This document shows, in pieces, positions 30,888 through 43,460 of a stretch of DNA of 64,000 bases. The stretch covers positions 124,001-188,000 of the forward strand of contig JAURVB010000001.1 in assembly GCA_033002965.1 (NCBI GenBank). The letters are read 5' to 3'. This DNA is from Piper betle (taxonomy: Eukaryota; Streptophyta; Magnoliopsida; Piperales; Piperaceae). The notes under the pieces were generated by a model. It was not told the DNA's origin. It searched no databases and was given only the letters and a program-made list of their open reading frames with translations. A program made the translations under genes and the position numbers. Within the stretch, counting starts at the first letter, position 1. Each line of letters starts with the position of its first letter.

Positions 30888-33733
30888 TGTAAAACCCGTG
30901 ACTCGAGTCAGGGTTTTACGTTACCGAACCAGTCGGTTCGACCGTTGGTTCGAGTCGAGTCAGTTTCATGAACCGCGTGCTGAGTCGAGACCAGCCGTGA
31001 GTTATGAGCGATGAGAGTCAGGTGTACCTGAATATATGATGATAACGTCGAGAAGATGGTGAGAAATGAGTTATCAGAATATATGAAAGTATGCAGTATT
31101 TTTTTCTTTTTATATGTTTGATCGAAGAAATAGTTTTAGGCCGAATAACGCGTTAGGACGCGTTGGATTATATTCGGGTGGGTTATTAGTTATAGAGCAT
31201 GCCATTTGGATGTTGTTGTGTTTGTTTTATTTTATGGAATTTTTCCATATTTTTCTAGATTTTTTTAGAATTTATTACGAACTAGTTATTATTTTGACTC
31301 GAGTAGGAATCGAGTCAATACTTAATTACGAAACTGCCATTGAGAGCATTTTTCTCCCTCCCGACCTTCTTCCACCCAAACCCTCGCCGCCACCGTCGTG
31401 GCTCGCCGCTGCCGCCGCCGATCGACGCCGCCCCGCCCCGTCGTGCCGTCGCCGTGCCGCCACGACCCACCCCGGCCACCGTCTCGCCTGCCAGCGACGC
31501 CGGAATCGCCCCACGAAACCACCTCGGCCGCCGCCACTTCGGGCCGGATTCCGCCGCCGTCCGGGCCGCTCCGCCGCCGGTGTGACCCTGACGAGCACCC
31601 CCTCGCCGTTGCCGACGTTTCCCCCATCCTCCCGACCGCCGTCGAGGCCGGCCGGAGCCCCGATCGGAGCACACCGCCGCCGCCGCCCATTTTCGACGCC
31701 GCCGTCGACGGCCATCGCCGCCTCGGTTGCCCTGTTTGACACCGCCATTGGACCAAGCTCGTCGAGCTGGTGCCGATAGACCCCCTGATTGCCCCGTCCC
31801 GAATCACTTGCCGGAAAACCGTCGGAATCCGCCGGAAAACCGCCGACACTCGCCGGAAAACCGCCGGAACCGCCGGAAAATTGGATTCGTGGGAAATTCG
31901 CCGGATCATCCGCCGAACGCACCCGGTCCAATCTGATCGGACTTCGGACGCCGCTAGGTGCCGAATTCGAGTTTCGAGCCGCGAAACGGAAACCCTAGCC
32001 GTCGCCGATTTTCGACGACGCGAGGTATAATTTATTTTAACTTAATTATTTGAAAGTATTGATTATTAGAATTGCATGCTAGGATTGGTGAATTGTGTGT
32101 TATAATAATATATATAAATGTAGATTTGATTAAGAATAGAAATATGAAATTTGTTTGATTGAGTGGTGTTAAAAATGGAGGCTAAGAAACTAATTAGGGT
32201 AACTAGGTAATGATCATGATCTAATGCAAACTAGCCTAAGTAGACTTGCTAGAATTGATATAGGTTGATGTGTGTTGATTGATGCGTGATTGTGTTGATT
32301 GTGTGTGCATGCTATAGGATGTGTGATTCATCATGCGGGCGTTAGTTTTTAGCTTGATTGTGTAGGTACGGTGTAGGAGCTCGCCGCCTAGGCGCGTGGA
32401 CCCGTTTGGAGCTTCTACCAGGTCCGTTTAGGACTCGTTCTCTGATTTACGCTACTCTCTTGTGTATTTGATTTATTATGTGCAGGACGAGTTAAGTGGC
32501 GTTTTATCGAATCCCACTTAACTCGGGCCATTTAGCCAACGATTTTCCGGATTAATAACCCTCGAGGATGAGATCCCTCGAGTTTGTTTTCGAACTTCAG
32601 ATCCAGCTCACGTTGCCTTCGGGCCTATTGTATAAATCCCAACCCAGACCTATATATATGTATAGTTTTCGTGTTTTTGTGAGAGACTGAATGAGGGAAA
32701 TCCGACTACCGTGCTACGCGAGCGGGCACGTGTGTGTCGACAGTGGGCTCTGGAATGGTGTGCGGGCCGTTTCATTCCCGAGGGATCCTGACAACTCCAC
32801 CTTTGAGTTCCTCAAACCCGGAGAAGTGTGGAGGTTCACGGGTACTGCATTGCAGCGCATGTCTAGACTTGTGGTTTCAAAGGGTACTGAAGGCGACTGC
32901 CTGAGAGTACTCGGCCTTCGTGCTCAAGGCCAGGAGTAATATGGAAGGTGCAGAGGGCGGAAAGGAATGAGATTTGACGCGAGAAGCAATAGAGAAATGG
33001 CCGAGGCATGAGAATGTGAAAGATAGGGGGACGCTGTCGACCCGAGGGCGACGGCTCCCGTATGTGCCCTGATGAGAGTTCTTGAGGAAGTATATGGTTT
33101 TCATTCAACAGGAGAGTTTGCTCTCCTGTGCCAGATTGATATTAGTTATTTTCCGGGCCGGTAACACTCGTTACTGACGGTTTTTCTATATATATGTAGG
33201 TGAGAAATGCGAAGCGATGAAAGCTGTCGGGACTGCGGAGGAGCAGCACGGAACCGCGCACACATGTACCTGCCGCGTGTAACGTATAATGACGGTGTGT
33301 TATTGCTATGTGAATGATAATTTTGATGTGTTTGTTTAGAGTGAATTACTTGTTATGAAATGAACTGGATAAATATGAATGAGTAGGGAGCCTTGGAGTT
33401 CAGACTCGGCTCAGGTAAAAACGAATGAGATAATGATTGAATGTTAGGGTAGATTATTATGTGTTACTCGTATTTTTATAAAATAGTATATATTTTCTTT
33501 TGGTTTTTTTCATTTATTATTTTGTCTTGTCTTTGCTTGCACATCATAGCATGCATGTAGGACTACGTTAGAACCCACGCATCCCATCCATGCATTTCAT
33601 GTTTGCATCTCCATCTTGAGACACCGAGGGCAGATCCTGGTCGGCTTAACCGAACCCAGTAGATTAGCGAACGGTTCGGTCGCCGGTGACATTTCCGGGT
33701 CGGTTCACGGGTGAGCCGAAACGGGGTGTTACA
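30888..33733 (+). repeat. A3 3' LTR
   Basis: It is colinear with the 5' LTR, with a few small indels in the GC block and scattered substitutions. It ends GGGTGTTACA at 33733, directly joined to the continuing A2 LTR. Confidence 0.93.
32631..32637 (+). promoter_or_regulatory. Candidate TATA box in A3 3' LTR
   Basis: This is the copy of the TATAAAT at 27579. Because the LTRs are nearly identical, the 3' LTR could drive transcription rightward into the antisense A2 and A1 LTRs. Confidence 0.5.
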
Positions 33734-34375
33734 GACGACCGGTCACCAACGGTGGGTTCAGTGACACAAGCCCGGTGCTAGGCTGTGGCAATACGACATC
33801 GTGGTGGCTTGACAGCGGTTGGCGCTGCTTGGGGTGGCACAATGATGGCGCAGTGGTGCTTGGCGGGGTCGATCGGCAGTGACGAACCCAAGGGCAGTGG
33901 GTGGGGGGTATGGGGGAGAAGATGGTGTCAAGGTATTCAGTGTCAAACTCGTAAATTAAACTTGACTCGACGCCGACTCGAGTCAAAAATAATAACAAAC
34001 TCATAATAAATCCTAAAAATTCCAGAAAAAAATTATACACTAGAACACCACAATGACATGTTCTATAACTAGTAGCCCACCCAAACTGCCTATAAAGAGT
34101 CCTAATGCGTTATTCGGCCTAAAAATATTTCTACGATCAAATAGGTAAAAAATATACCGCATACTTTCATATTTTCTGATAACTCATTTCTCACCATCTT
34201 TCTAACGTGATCATCATATATTCAAGTACACCTGACCCTCATTGCTCATAACTCACGACTGGCCTCGACTCAGCACACGGTTCATGAAACTGACTTGAAT
34301 TTAACCGACCGTTGAACCGATTGGTTCGATAATGTAAAACTCTGACTTGAGTCACGGGATTTACAACCTTTCCTC
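33734..34375 (-). mobile_element. A2 3' LTR, right part
   Basis: It continues the LTR broken at 25822 and ends, on the minus strand, at TGTAAATCCCGTGACT (34375). A purine tract (antisense CCTTTCCTCC) follows immediately, as expected for the start of a 3' LTR in this orientation. Confidence 0.82.
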
Positions 34376-34578
34376 CTTAGAGAAATTTCATGCTCAAAAT
34401 TTTAACCAAGGAAGTTTTGAACTCATCCATAATATAAAGAAAAAATAATCTCTAGTAAGGTACCTGGTTGTGAAGCTGGTTGCTCAAATATCTTCGGGTA
34501 TCGCTTCTTCATCACATCTTCGCGTTCCCATGTAGGTTCTTCAACTCCTCTTTGAGTCCATTGCACTCATACTAGGGG
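34376..34578 (-). pseudogene. A2 pol extreme C-terminus
   Basis: The minus strand encodes an EEPTWEREDVMKKRYPKIFE-like segment, the tail of the group II chromodomain-like region that ends pol in Tekay-type elements. The conserved AT-rich end and polypurine tract follow. All upstream A2 sequence is cut off at 34578 by the A1 LTR. Confidence 0.7.
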
Positions 34579-37150
34579 TGTAACACCCCATTTCGGCTCA
34601 CCCGTGAACCGACCCGGAAATGTCACATGCGACCGAACCATTCGCTAATCTATTGGATTCAATTAAGCCGACCCGGATCTGCCCTCAGCGTCTCAAGATG
34701 GAGATGCAAACTTGAAATGCATGAATGAGAACAATTGGGTTCTAACGGAGTCCTACATGCATGCCATGACGTGCAAGGAAAGACAAAACAAAACAATAAA
34801 TGAGAAACCAAAAGAAATATATATACTACTACTGAAAAATGGACAGAGTTTCCCCTAAAAGTGCAATAAGGGCCAACCTGTCCACGACAAGGGTATATAA
34901 ACATTTTATCAAGACAATATAAATCATAACAATCTACCATGGCATCCCATCATTATCTCATTTGTTTTCATCCGAGCCGAGTCTGAACTCCAAGGCTTCC
35001 TACTCATTCACATTTATCCATTCATTTCATAATAAGTAATTCATCCAAACAAACACATCAAAATTATCATTCACGTAGCAATAACACACCATCATTATAC
35101 ATTACACGTGGCAGGTACATGTGTGTGCAGTTCCGTGCTGCTCCTCCGCAGTCCCGACAGCTTTCATCCCTCGCATTTCTCACCTACATATATATAGAAA
35201 AACCGTCAGTAACGAGTGTTACCGGCCCAGAAAATAACTAATATCAATCTGGCACAGGAGAGCAAACTCTCCTGTTGAATCAAAACCATATACTTCCTCA
35301 AGAACTCTCATCAGGGCATATATGGGAGCCGATCGCCCTCGGGTCGACAGCGTCCCCCTTTCTTTCTCATTCTCATACCTTGGTCATTTCTCTATTGCTT
35401 CTTGCATCAAATCTCATTCCTTTCCGCCCTCTACAACTTTCATATTACTCCTGGCCTTGAGCACGAAGACCGAGCACTCTCAGGCAGTCGCCTTTAGTAC
35501 CCTTTGAACCACAAGTCTAGACATGCGCTGCATTGCAGTACCCGTAAATCTCCACACTTCTCCGGGTTTGAGGAACTCAAAGGTGGAGTTGTCTGGATCC
35601 TTCGGGAACGAAGTGGGTTCTCCCCAGCTCCAGAGCCCACTCTTCCGTGCACACGCCTTATCTGAAGGCATGGCCGTGAGTAACACTCATTCCATCTCTC
35701 ACCGAAAACACGAAAACTATACATATATAGGCTTGGGTTGGGATTTATACAATAGGCCCAAAGGCATCGTGAGCTGAATCTGAAGTTTGAAAACAAACTC
35801 GAAGGATCTCATCCTCGAGGGTTATTAATCCAGAAAACTATTGGCTAAATGGCCCGAGTTAAGTGGGATCCGATAAAACGTCACTTAACTCGTCTTGCAC
35901 GTAATAAATCAAATACACAATAGAATAGCATAAAGTAGAGAACGAGTCCTAAACGGACCTGGTAGAAGCTCCAAGCGTGTCCTCGTGCCTAGGCGGCGAG
36001 CTCCTACTCCGTAACTACACATCGAAACTAAATACTAACGCCCACCCATGATGCAATCATACATCCTATATCACACATACATCCATCACGCATCAATCAA
36101 CACACATCAACCTATATCAATTCTAGCAAGTCTACTTATGTTAGTTTGCATTAGATCATGATCATTACCTAGTTACACCAATTAGTTTCTTAGCCTCAAT
36201 TTTTAACGCCACTCAATCAAACAAATTTCATATTATATCCTTAATCAATTCTATATTTATATATATAATTATAACATGCAATTCCCAATCCTAGCATGCA
36301 ATTCTAATAATCAATACTTTTAAATAATTAAGTTAAAATAAATTATACCTCGCGGGATTCGTGGCTCGAATTCGGCACCCTATGGCGTCCAAAGTTCGAT
36401 AGGGTTCGATCGGAGGGATTCAGCGGAAGATCGGGTGATTTCCAACAAATTTCGGTGAATCCAATTTTTCGACAACTTCCGCCAGTTTTTCGGCGACTGT
36501 CCCAGTGGTTTTTCGACTACTGTTCCGGCGGGGCAATCGGGATAACGGTTAGCACCGGCTCGGTGAGCTCGTCCCAATGGTGGTGACGGCAAGGGCAACT
36601 GCGGCGGAGATGATCACCGGTGGCGACATTGAGTTCAGTCAGGGCGGTCGGTCATTCCGATCAGGCCCACGGCCGGCTTCTACGGCGGTGCTAGGTTAGG
36701 GGGAAACGTCGGGGAGGTCAAGGTGGTGGTCGCCGGGGTCACGAAGGCGGTAGAGCGGCCCGGATGGTGGCAAATCGACAAGCGGAGCGTAGTGGCTTGT
36801 GGGGCGATTCCAGTGTCATGGTTGTGAGACGGTGGCAAGGGTGGGTCATAGCGGCACGGCGATGGCATGGTGGGGAGGGGCGGCGTTGATCGGCGGCAGT
36901 GTGGCATCGGCAGGGGTGGCGATGACAACCACAATGGGCGGGGAGGGTTTTGGGAGGGGCAAGGGTCGGGGAAAGGAGAAAAACCCTCTAGTGGCAATTT
37001 CGTAAATAAGTATTGACTCAATCCTACTCGAGTCAAAATAATAACTAGTTCTTAATAAATTCGAAAAAAATTCTACAAAAAAATATTGAAAAATCCCATA
37101 AAATAAAACAAACACAACAACATCCAAATGACATGCTCTATAACTGATAA
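34579..37150 (-). mobile_element. A1 3' LTR, left part
   Basis: It begins TGTAACACCCCATTTCGGC at 34579 and is colinear with the A3 LTR in reverse, with eroded CpGs in the GC block (36360-36980). Element B2 inserts at 37151 (flank GATAA), and the LTR resumes at 47945. Confidence 0.85.
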
Positions 37151-40100
37151 TGTAACGACCCGCTATTTTTCACGATATTGTGGGCCTTGCTGGCCAAGTG
37201 TTACTCAAAATTTAATAAAAACCAACCCTATAACGACAAGTAATAACCGGATCGGGTGTTACTTAAAAGGTTACATGAATAATATTAAAGCAAATAAGTC
37301 TAGCATTTCTAACTCAAAAGAACTTATGTTTTAATTGACAATGCATGGAGTAATTATCCCACAGTCTTGGACCGTTTCCCATAGACACATTTATAACACA
37401 AGAAAAGTAAAAGAGAAGTCCACTTATTCTCTGTTCACCACCTGAGTTGGTAGAGGAATCACCTTGTCGTCTCTTAGTCTTTGGTCCAGCTACTATCTGC
37501 GGAGGCAATTCCGCGTTAGTAATTAACCACTAAGCCGTATAATTAAATAAAACAAGTCAATATACTCCCTATCATTATCTATAATATTGGCAGTTGTGAC
37601 CATTCCAACATGTCTATTTATTAGTTGATGGTTCAATCCACCATGTCCATTAGTTGGCTGATGGGTCAATCCACCATGTCTACCTATTGGCTGATGGGTC
37701 AGTCCATCATGTCCATTACCGGCTAGTGAGTCCAATCCGCCATGTCCGTTATCGGCTGGTGAGTCCAATCCACCATGTCCATTAGTTGGCTGATGGGTGA
37801 GTCCACCATGCCCATCTATTGGCTGATGGGTCAGTCCACCATATCCGTAATTGGATGGCGAGTCCAATCCGCCATGTCAAATTTATTGGCTGAGGGGTCA
37901 GTCCATTTCAGCTGGTGAGTCCAATTTGCCATGTCACTATTGGCTAGCGAGTCTAATCCACCATGTCTGTAGTTGGCTGGCAGAGTCCAATACTGCCATG
38001 TCCAATTTATTGGCTGATGGGTCAGTCCATCATGTCCATTACCTGTTGGTGAGTCCAATCCACCATGTCCGTAATTGGCTAGCGAGGTCCAATCCGTCAT
38101 GTCCAATTTATTGGCTGATGGGTCAGTCCATCATGTCCATTACCGGCTGTTGAGTCCAATCCGCCATATCCGTTATCGACTGGAAAGTCCAATCCACCAT
38201 GTCCGTAATTGGCTGGTAAGTCCAATCATCCATGTCCAATTTATTTGCTGATGGGTCAGTCCATCATGTCCATTATCGGCTGGTGAGTCCAATCCACCAT
38301 GTCTGTAATTGGCTGGCGAGTCCAATCCACCATGTCCAATTTATTGGCTGATGGGTCAGTCCATCATGTCCATTACCGGCTAGAGAGTCCAATCCGCCAT
38401 GTCCATTATCGGCTGGTGAGTACAATCCACCATGTCAATAATTAGCTGGCGAGTCCAATCTGCCATGTTAAATTTATTGGCTGATGGATTAGTCCTTCAT
38501 TTCCATTATTTGATTATGAAGGGTGTAGCCCGTGTCAGACAGAGTCAATTCCTTGACTCCGGTTGCAACCGGTGCATGGTGGTTTAATCTAGGTTCAGGC
38601 TGACTAGGTTGTCCACAAGGGAAAATACAACATTTTAAATAATTATACGGACCTGGATATTTCGAACTTGTAACTGCGACCAATGATCCTAATCTGAATG
38701 GGGACATAAATTTATACATAAGTATAATTTTGTTCTAGTTGAAATGCATCCAACTAAATGACTAATATATATATCACTATTAAATTTCAACAATATTAAA
38801 TATTAAACTATTCATGTGATATAATCATTTAAAACCTACTTTACATTTATAATCTAGATCATAATTAACACTTTACAAATAATAAAATGATTATCAACTT
38901 ATAAACAAATATTTAATTACTATTATTAGTATATTTTCCTTTAAGACGATAATTACTTAACCACAATCTTTATAATTTAGTTTATAGTTTTAAATCTTTA
39001 ATTGCTATCCTTGTTCATAGCAATTTAGTTAAATAAGTTGTACGATTAAATTATTTAAAATAATTTATATTATTCTAATTTAAAAATATTATTAATACAA
39101 TTATTTTATGTTATTCGACTCAATAAAATTTCGAACTTTATTTATTTTCATTATGCTATTTAGGTTCGACGCTAGTGATTGTTACTCGAATATAATTTAA
39201 TAACCCATTTTCTATATTAATGACTCGTTATTAAATTAATCACTTTATTTACCTAATATTAAATTAAATATGGTAAATGTAAAATCTTTATTTTATTAAT
39301 TACTTATCATTGTCCGATTTAATTAAATCGCTTGTTGTGTGCTAATTAATTATCGATCGTTTATCAATACCATATTTGTATTACTTATGTCCATTTCGAT
39401 TTCATCAAATAATTAATTAGTTTAGTAACTTTAACCCGTAAACTATTAAAATAATTATTTTCAAAGATTTATTACGAGTTCATATTATTTTTAACTAGTC
39501 GATATCAAGTCAACCTGGATTTACAGATTTGCCACCTTGAGTTTTTTCTTTTCTTCTTCTTCCTGTCGGCCCTCCTCTTCACCCAGCATTGTCCTTGGCA
39601 CAACTCAGATCACGCCCTTCTTCTTTTTCCCTATGCAACTTAATTCAACAACCATCTAAACATCCTAATCAAGCATCAACAATGAATTAAAACAGTCAAA
39701 GATGAAGCCTAACGTCCACATTTTACAGCAGCTATCCAAGGCGACCTTCCTACACCCAAAAACCAGTCTTGGCGTTTTCTTCTTCAACCCAAAACTAGAT
39801 CACTTCCTTCCCTAACTGCTTCCCTTCCCTAGCAATCCAATTGGAAGCCTAAAGCTCGTGCCTTTCAGCAACTATCCATGTCCCACTCTGTTCTGAACCA
39901 AGGCGCGACTCCTGGCCAGCAGCACCGGCGGGACTGCAAATTGAACTCCTTCTGGCCAGCAGCACCACTAGAAACTCTTCCCTTCTCCCTGCACGACAAC
40001 CCAACGTCAAGGCTAAGCGCTGTGAGCATGCATGGCGTGAGCCTTGGCCGGCGAACTGGTATAGATGTCTCGGACTCCTCCACAGCGCTCCCTGCAACTC

Positions 40101-40683
40101 CGCCCATAACCAGCTGTAATTCCTCCACGACTTGGAAACCAGTGACATGGCGAGCCCTCCCTTCGACCCAGCAGCAAGAGAGGGAGTCGGGGTTGTGAGG
40201 GAATGCCTTGCAAACATTTTTACGGTCGCCCATCTTGCCAAAATTTCAAACTACTTGGCCATGGACGGGATTCCAGTTTTCAGTTTAGTTCTTGTTGTTT
40301 ATTTTTTATTTCAGACTTGATTTCTCATGATTATCAAGCTTATTATCAATTAAAAAGACATATGAATGCATGAAAATTAAGAAGAGGAAGATAGGAAGGT
40401 TACCTAAGAAAGGAAGATGTCGGCTTCGGTAAGGAAGAGGAGAAGAAGATGAGAGCGTAATGACGCCCCCTCACAATTTATAAAATGATAAATGACGTCC
40501 CTTCACCAAAAATAGCTAGGGTATGTGAAAACACACCAACACCCGTATTTTATTCCTTTACCCGGGTAACCAAGTAAAGAATAAAATATTTAACCGGGTA
40601 GAGAACATAATATAATTATTATTAATTCTCTAACGTTCGATCCTTCCCTGCCAAAATCGATTTTTTTTTCCATGGTCTTTACA
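37151..40683 (-). repeat. B2 3' LTR (left copy)
   Basis: It runs from TGTAACGACCCGC at 37151 to GGTCTTTACA at 40683. It has a 33-bp array (37600-38505), an AT-rich middle, a CT-rich and GC-richer segment (39540-40200) and a U3 end shared with B3. Confidence 0.9.
37600..38505. repeat. Array of about 33-bp units in B2 left LTR
   Basis: These are the same units as in B1 (GGCTGGCGAGTCCAATCCGC type), followed by only one copy of the 29-bp AT-rich unit. Confidence 0.9.
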
Positions 40684-40992
40684 ATCTCCCCAACTTGGAA
40701 ATATTTAGTCCCCGAAATATCATAACCGACAACAGAACAATTATGATTAACTTTATTTATTTTTCTTCGGGATCAGTTCATGCTAATACAATACTTTTAC
40801 CAAAGGAATTTCCTTGTTCCAAAGTGTCTCTATTTCTCTTGCCAGGATGCCGATCGGCTTTTCCTCATAGGTTAAATTTGATTGTAGCTCTAAGTGTTCA
40901 AAATTTGTGATGATATGATCCTCATCCCGTACATATTTCTTTAGCATGGACACATGGAAAACATTGTGTACTCCAGCTAGGCTTGGTGGCAA
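40684..40992 (-). pseudogene. B2 integrase tail / chromodomain-like region and polypurine end
   Basis: The frame 40992-40783 encodes PPSLAGVHNVFHVSMLKKYV, DEDHIITNFEHL, ILAREIETLWNKEIPLVKVL. The end of the group II chromodomain is deleted relative to B1 (no EEATWE segment). The antisense CCCCAACTTGGAAATATTTAG plus LTR junction follows at 40684. Confidence 0.78.
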
Positions 40993-41276
40993 TGCTCATC
41001 TATATGCACAATTCCCAACTCGATCCAGGATTGGGAACAGTCCTATGAATCTTGGCTTCAACTTCCCTACTAATTAAATCTGATCACCACCTTCGTAGGA
41101 GATGTCTTTAGGTACACAAACTCCCCAACTTGGAACTCTAGGTCCTTCCTTCAAGTATCAGCATAACTCTTTTGTCGATCCTGAGCTGCCTTAAGTCTTT
41201 GCTGAATGAGTTTCACCTTTTCAGTTGCTTCAATCACCATCTCTGGCCCGACTATAACTGCTTCGGTAGACTCTAG

Positions 41277-41688
41277 CTAGCACGATGGAGATCTACAGGG
41301 CCTACCATATAAGGCTTCAAATGGTGCCATACCTATACTGGCTTGGTAAGAGTTATTGTAGGTGAATTCAGCCAAGGCTAAGTGTTTCTCCCAGTCACCT
41401 CCCCAGTCAAGAATGCAAGCTCTTAACAAATCTTCCAAAGTCTGAATAGTCCTCTCACTCTGCTCATCAGTTTGGGGATGATATGTTGTACTCAACTTAA
41501 TTTGAGTTCCCATGGCTTTTTGGAAAGCTTCCCAGAAATGTGGTGAATAGGGGATCGTGGCCAGAGACTATCTCCTTTGGAATCCCATGCAATTTGACAA
41601 TATTGTCAACATATAATCCTGCCAGGTATTTCGCCATTTTCATTGATTTCGTGGGGATGAAGTGAGCTACCTTAGTTAGTCGGTCCAT
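41277..41688 (-). pseudogene. B2 integrase catalytic core
   Basis: Two frames cover the core. 41688-41497 carries the first and second catalytic aspartates (DRLTKVAHFIPTKS; IVSGHDPLFT, where the usual SDRD is changed to SGHD). 41513-41277 carries STTYHPQTDEQSERTIQTLE with the catalytic glutamate and the ALAEFTYNNSYQASIGMAPF region. The SGHD change and the frameshift make it inactive. Confidence 0.85.
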
Positions 41689-41869
41689 AACTACCCATAT
41701 GGAGTCATGCTTCTTTTGAGTTATTGGGAGCTTTGAAATAAAATCACATGTAACACACTCCCATTTCCACGTTGGTATTGCTAAAAGTTACAATAGTCCT
41801 CCAGGTAGTTGTGTTGGGTTTTGATTGTTGGCAAGTCTGACACTTAGAGGTAAAATCCACAACATCCCT

Positions 41870-42374
41870 CTACATCCCAAACCACCAGTAGGTTCGCTTT
41901 AAATCTTGATACATTTTAGTAACTCCAGGGTGTATAGAGAACTTTGAGCGATGAGCCTCTTCCAAGATATTCTGCCTCAGTGCATTATCCTTGGGTACAC
42001 ACAACCTTCCTCTAAATCTGATCACACTATTTGAATAAGCTACAATGTTAGGAATCTTGTCCAACATTTCATTCAGCTCCTCATCACCCATTTTTGCTAG
42101 CTTAACACGAATCAACTAAATCATTGGAAACAACCAAATTTGCCAGTAAACCTGTTAGTTGCTCCATCGGGTTGATAGCTACCACTTCTGCTGACATGGC
42201 CCAAAGTTTAGCTAGCTGTTGACTTTTGTCCACTTTGCCCTTCCGACTCAACGCGTCGGCTACCACATTTGCTTTCCCTGGATGGTATAAGATTTGGAAG
42301 TTGTAGTCCTTCAAATATTCTATCCATCGCCTCTGTCGAAGGTTAAGGTCATTCTGGGTGAAGATATACTTCAA
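41870..42374 (-). pseudogene. B2 RNase H C-terminus and integrase finger
   Basis: 42374-42102 encodes the RNase H end ([34 protein letters not shown]). 42115-41870 continues after a frameshift through the linker to [20 protein letters not shown], the first half of the HHCC finger. It is the best B counterpart of B1 12009-12623. Confidence 0.84.
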
Positions 42375-43460
42375 ACTCTGGTGATCAGTGAGACTTCAAA
42401 TTGGGCTCCATACAAGTAGTGTCTCCAAATCTTCAGGGCAAAAACCACTGCTGCCAGTTCCAAGTCATAGGTTGCATAATTTTGCTCATGAACCTTCAAT
42501 TGACAAGAGGCATAGGCCACCACCTTACCTTCTTGCATAAGGACGCATCCTAAACCCAACCGAGACGCATCACTAAAGACTATGAATCCTTCATTACCAT
42601 TTGGCAGGGTCAAGACTGGTGTAGTTGTTAAACTCTTCTTTAGAGACTGGAAACTCTCCTCACACTTACTACTCCATTCAAACTTGACCCCCTTCCTTGT
42701 GAGTTTGGTCATCGGCGATGCTACTAAGGAGAAGTCTTTAATGAATTTCCTATAGTAACTCGCTAAACAATGGAAGCTTCTGATTTCAGTGACTGACTTA
42801 GGTTGTGGCCAATCAATGACTGCTTTCACTTTTGAAGGATCCACTGCAATTCCAGCCTTTGAGACAATATGACCAAGGAAATTTACCTCCCTCAACAAGA
42901 AGTCACACTTTGAGAGCTTGCCGAACAGTTGATGTTCTCTCAGAACTTGAAGAGTAATAGACAGGTGCTTTACATGCTTTTCTTCATTATTTGAATAGAC
43001 CAAAATGTCGTCCACAAACACGATAATAAACTTGTCCAGGTATGCGTGGAATAATGTGTTCATGAGTGACATATAGGCCACTGGTGCATTTGTTAGACCA
43101 AAAGGCATAACCAGAAACTCATAATGTCCATACCGAGTTTGGAAAGCCGTCATCTATATGTCTGACTCCTTTACTCGCAACTGGTTATAACCAGACCGTA
43201 AGTCAATCTTAGAAAATATTCCGGCTGTTTTTAGCTGATCAAACAAGTCATCAATCCTTGGTAAGGGGTACCGATTCTTGACTGTCACTTGATTGATTTT
43301 TCGATAGTCAATACACAGCCGAAGTTATCCATCTTTCTTCTTCACAAAAAGAACAGGGGCTCCCCAGGGCGAAGTACTTGGTCTGATGAAGCCTACCTTC
43401 AACAACTCTTCTAGTTGACACTTTAACTCCTTGAATTCTGCTGGAGCCATACGGTATGGT
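42371..43460 (-). pseudogene. B2 reverse transcriptase and RNase H
   Basis: The 260-codon frame 43153-42371 holds the RT palm ([20 protein letters not shown], catalytic [13 protein letters not shown]), thumb ([38 protein letters not shown]) and RNase H start ([35 protein letters not shown]). Upstream bases to 43460 encode RT fingers with frame breaks. The FVDD motif is the intact RT active site. This is the segment missing from B1. Confidence 0.9.

Larger units (their letters stand above)
25823..33733 (+). mobile_element. Element A3: young gag-only LTR retrotransposon (7.9 kb)
   Basis: Two near-identical LTRs of 2861 and 2846 bases (25823-28683, 30888-33733) enclose a 2.2 kb internal region. 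That region holds a primer site, a gag gene and a polypurine tract but no protease, RT, RNase H or integrase. LTR ends are TGTAAAAC...GTGTTACA. Differences between the LTRs are only about one to two per hundred positions by eye, so the insertion is recent. Flanks are GCGAC and GACGA; only a CGAC core is shared, so the target duplication is imperfect. It sits in opposite orientation inside the LTR of a relative (A2). It fits the TR-GAG type of non-autonomous element. Confidence 0.92.

Noticed and set aside
31114..31779. Open frame of 221 codons, and similar long frames on both strands at 26224-26880 and 31322-31931, rich in Ala, Pro and Arg
   Set aside because: They lie in the GC-rich block of the A3 LTRs. 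Several frames are open at once on both strands, lengths differ between the two LTRs because of small indels, and no domain is visible. They are compositional artefacts.
25818..33738. A perfect 5-bp target duplication for A3
   Set aside because: The flanks are GCGAC on the left and GACGA on the right. Only a shifted CGAC core is shared, so I do not claim a perfect duplication.
39849..40241. Frame of 130 codons on the minus strand, with a similar one at 47099-47470
   Set aside because: Both are in the paired LTRs of B2. The similarity reflects LTR identity, and no known domain is present.
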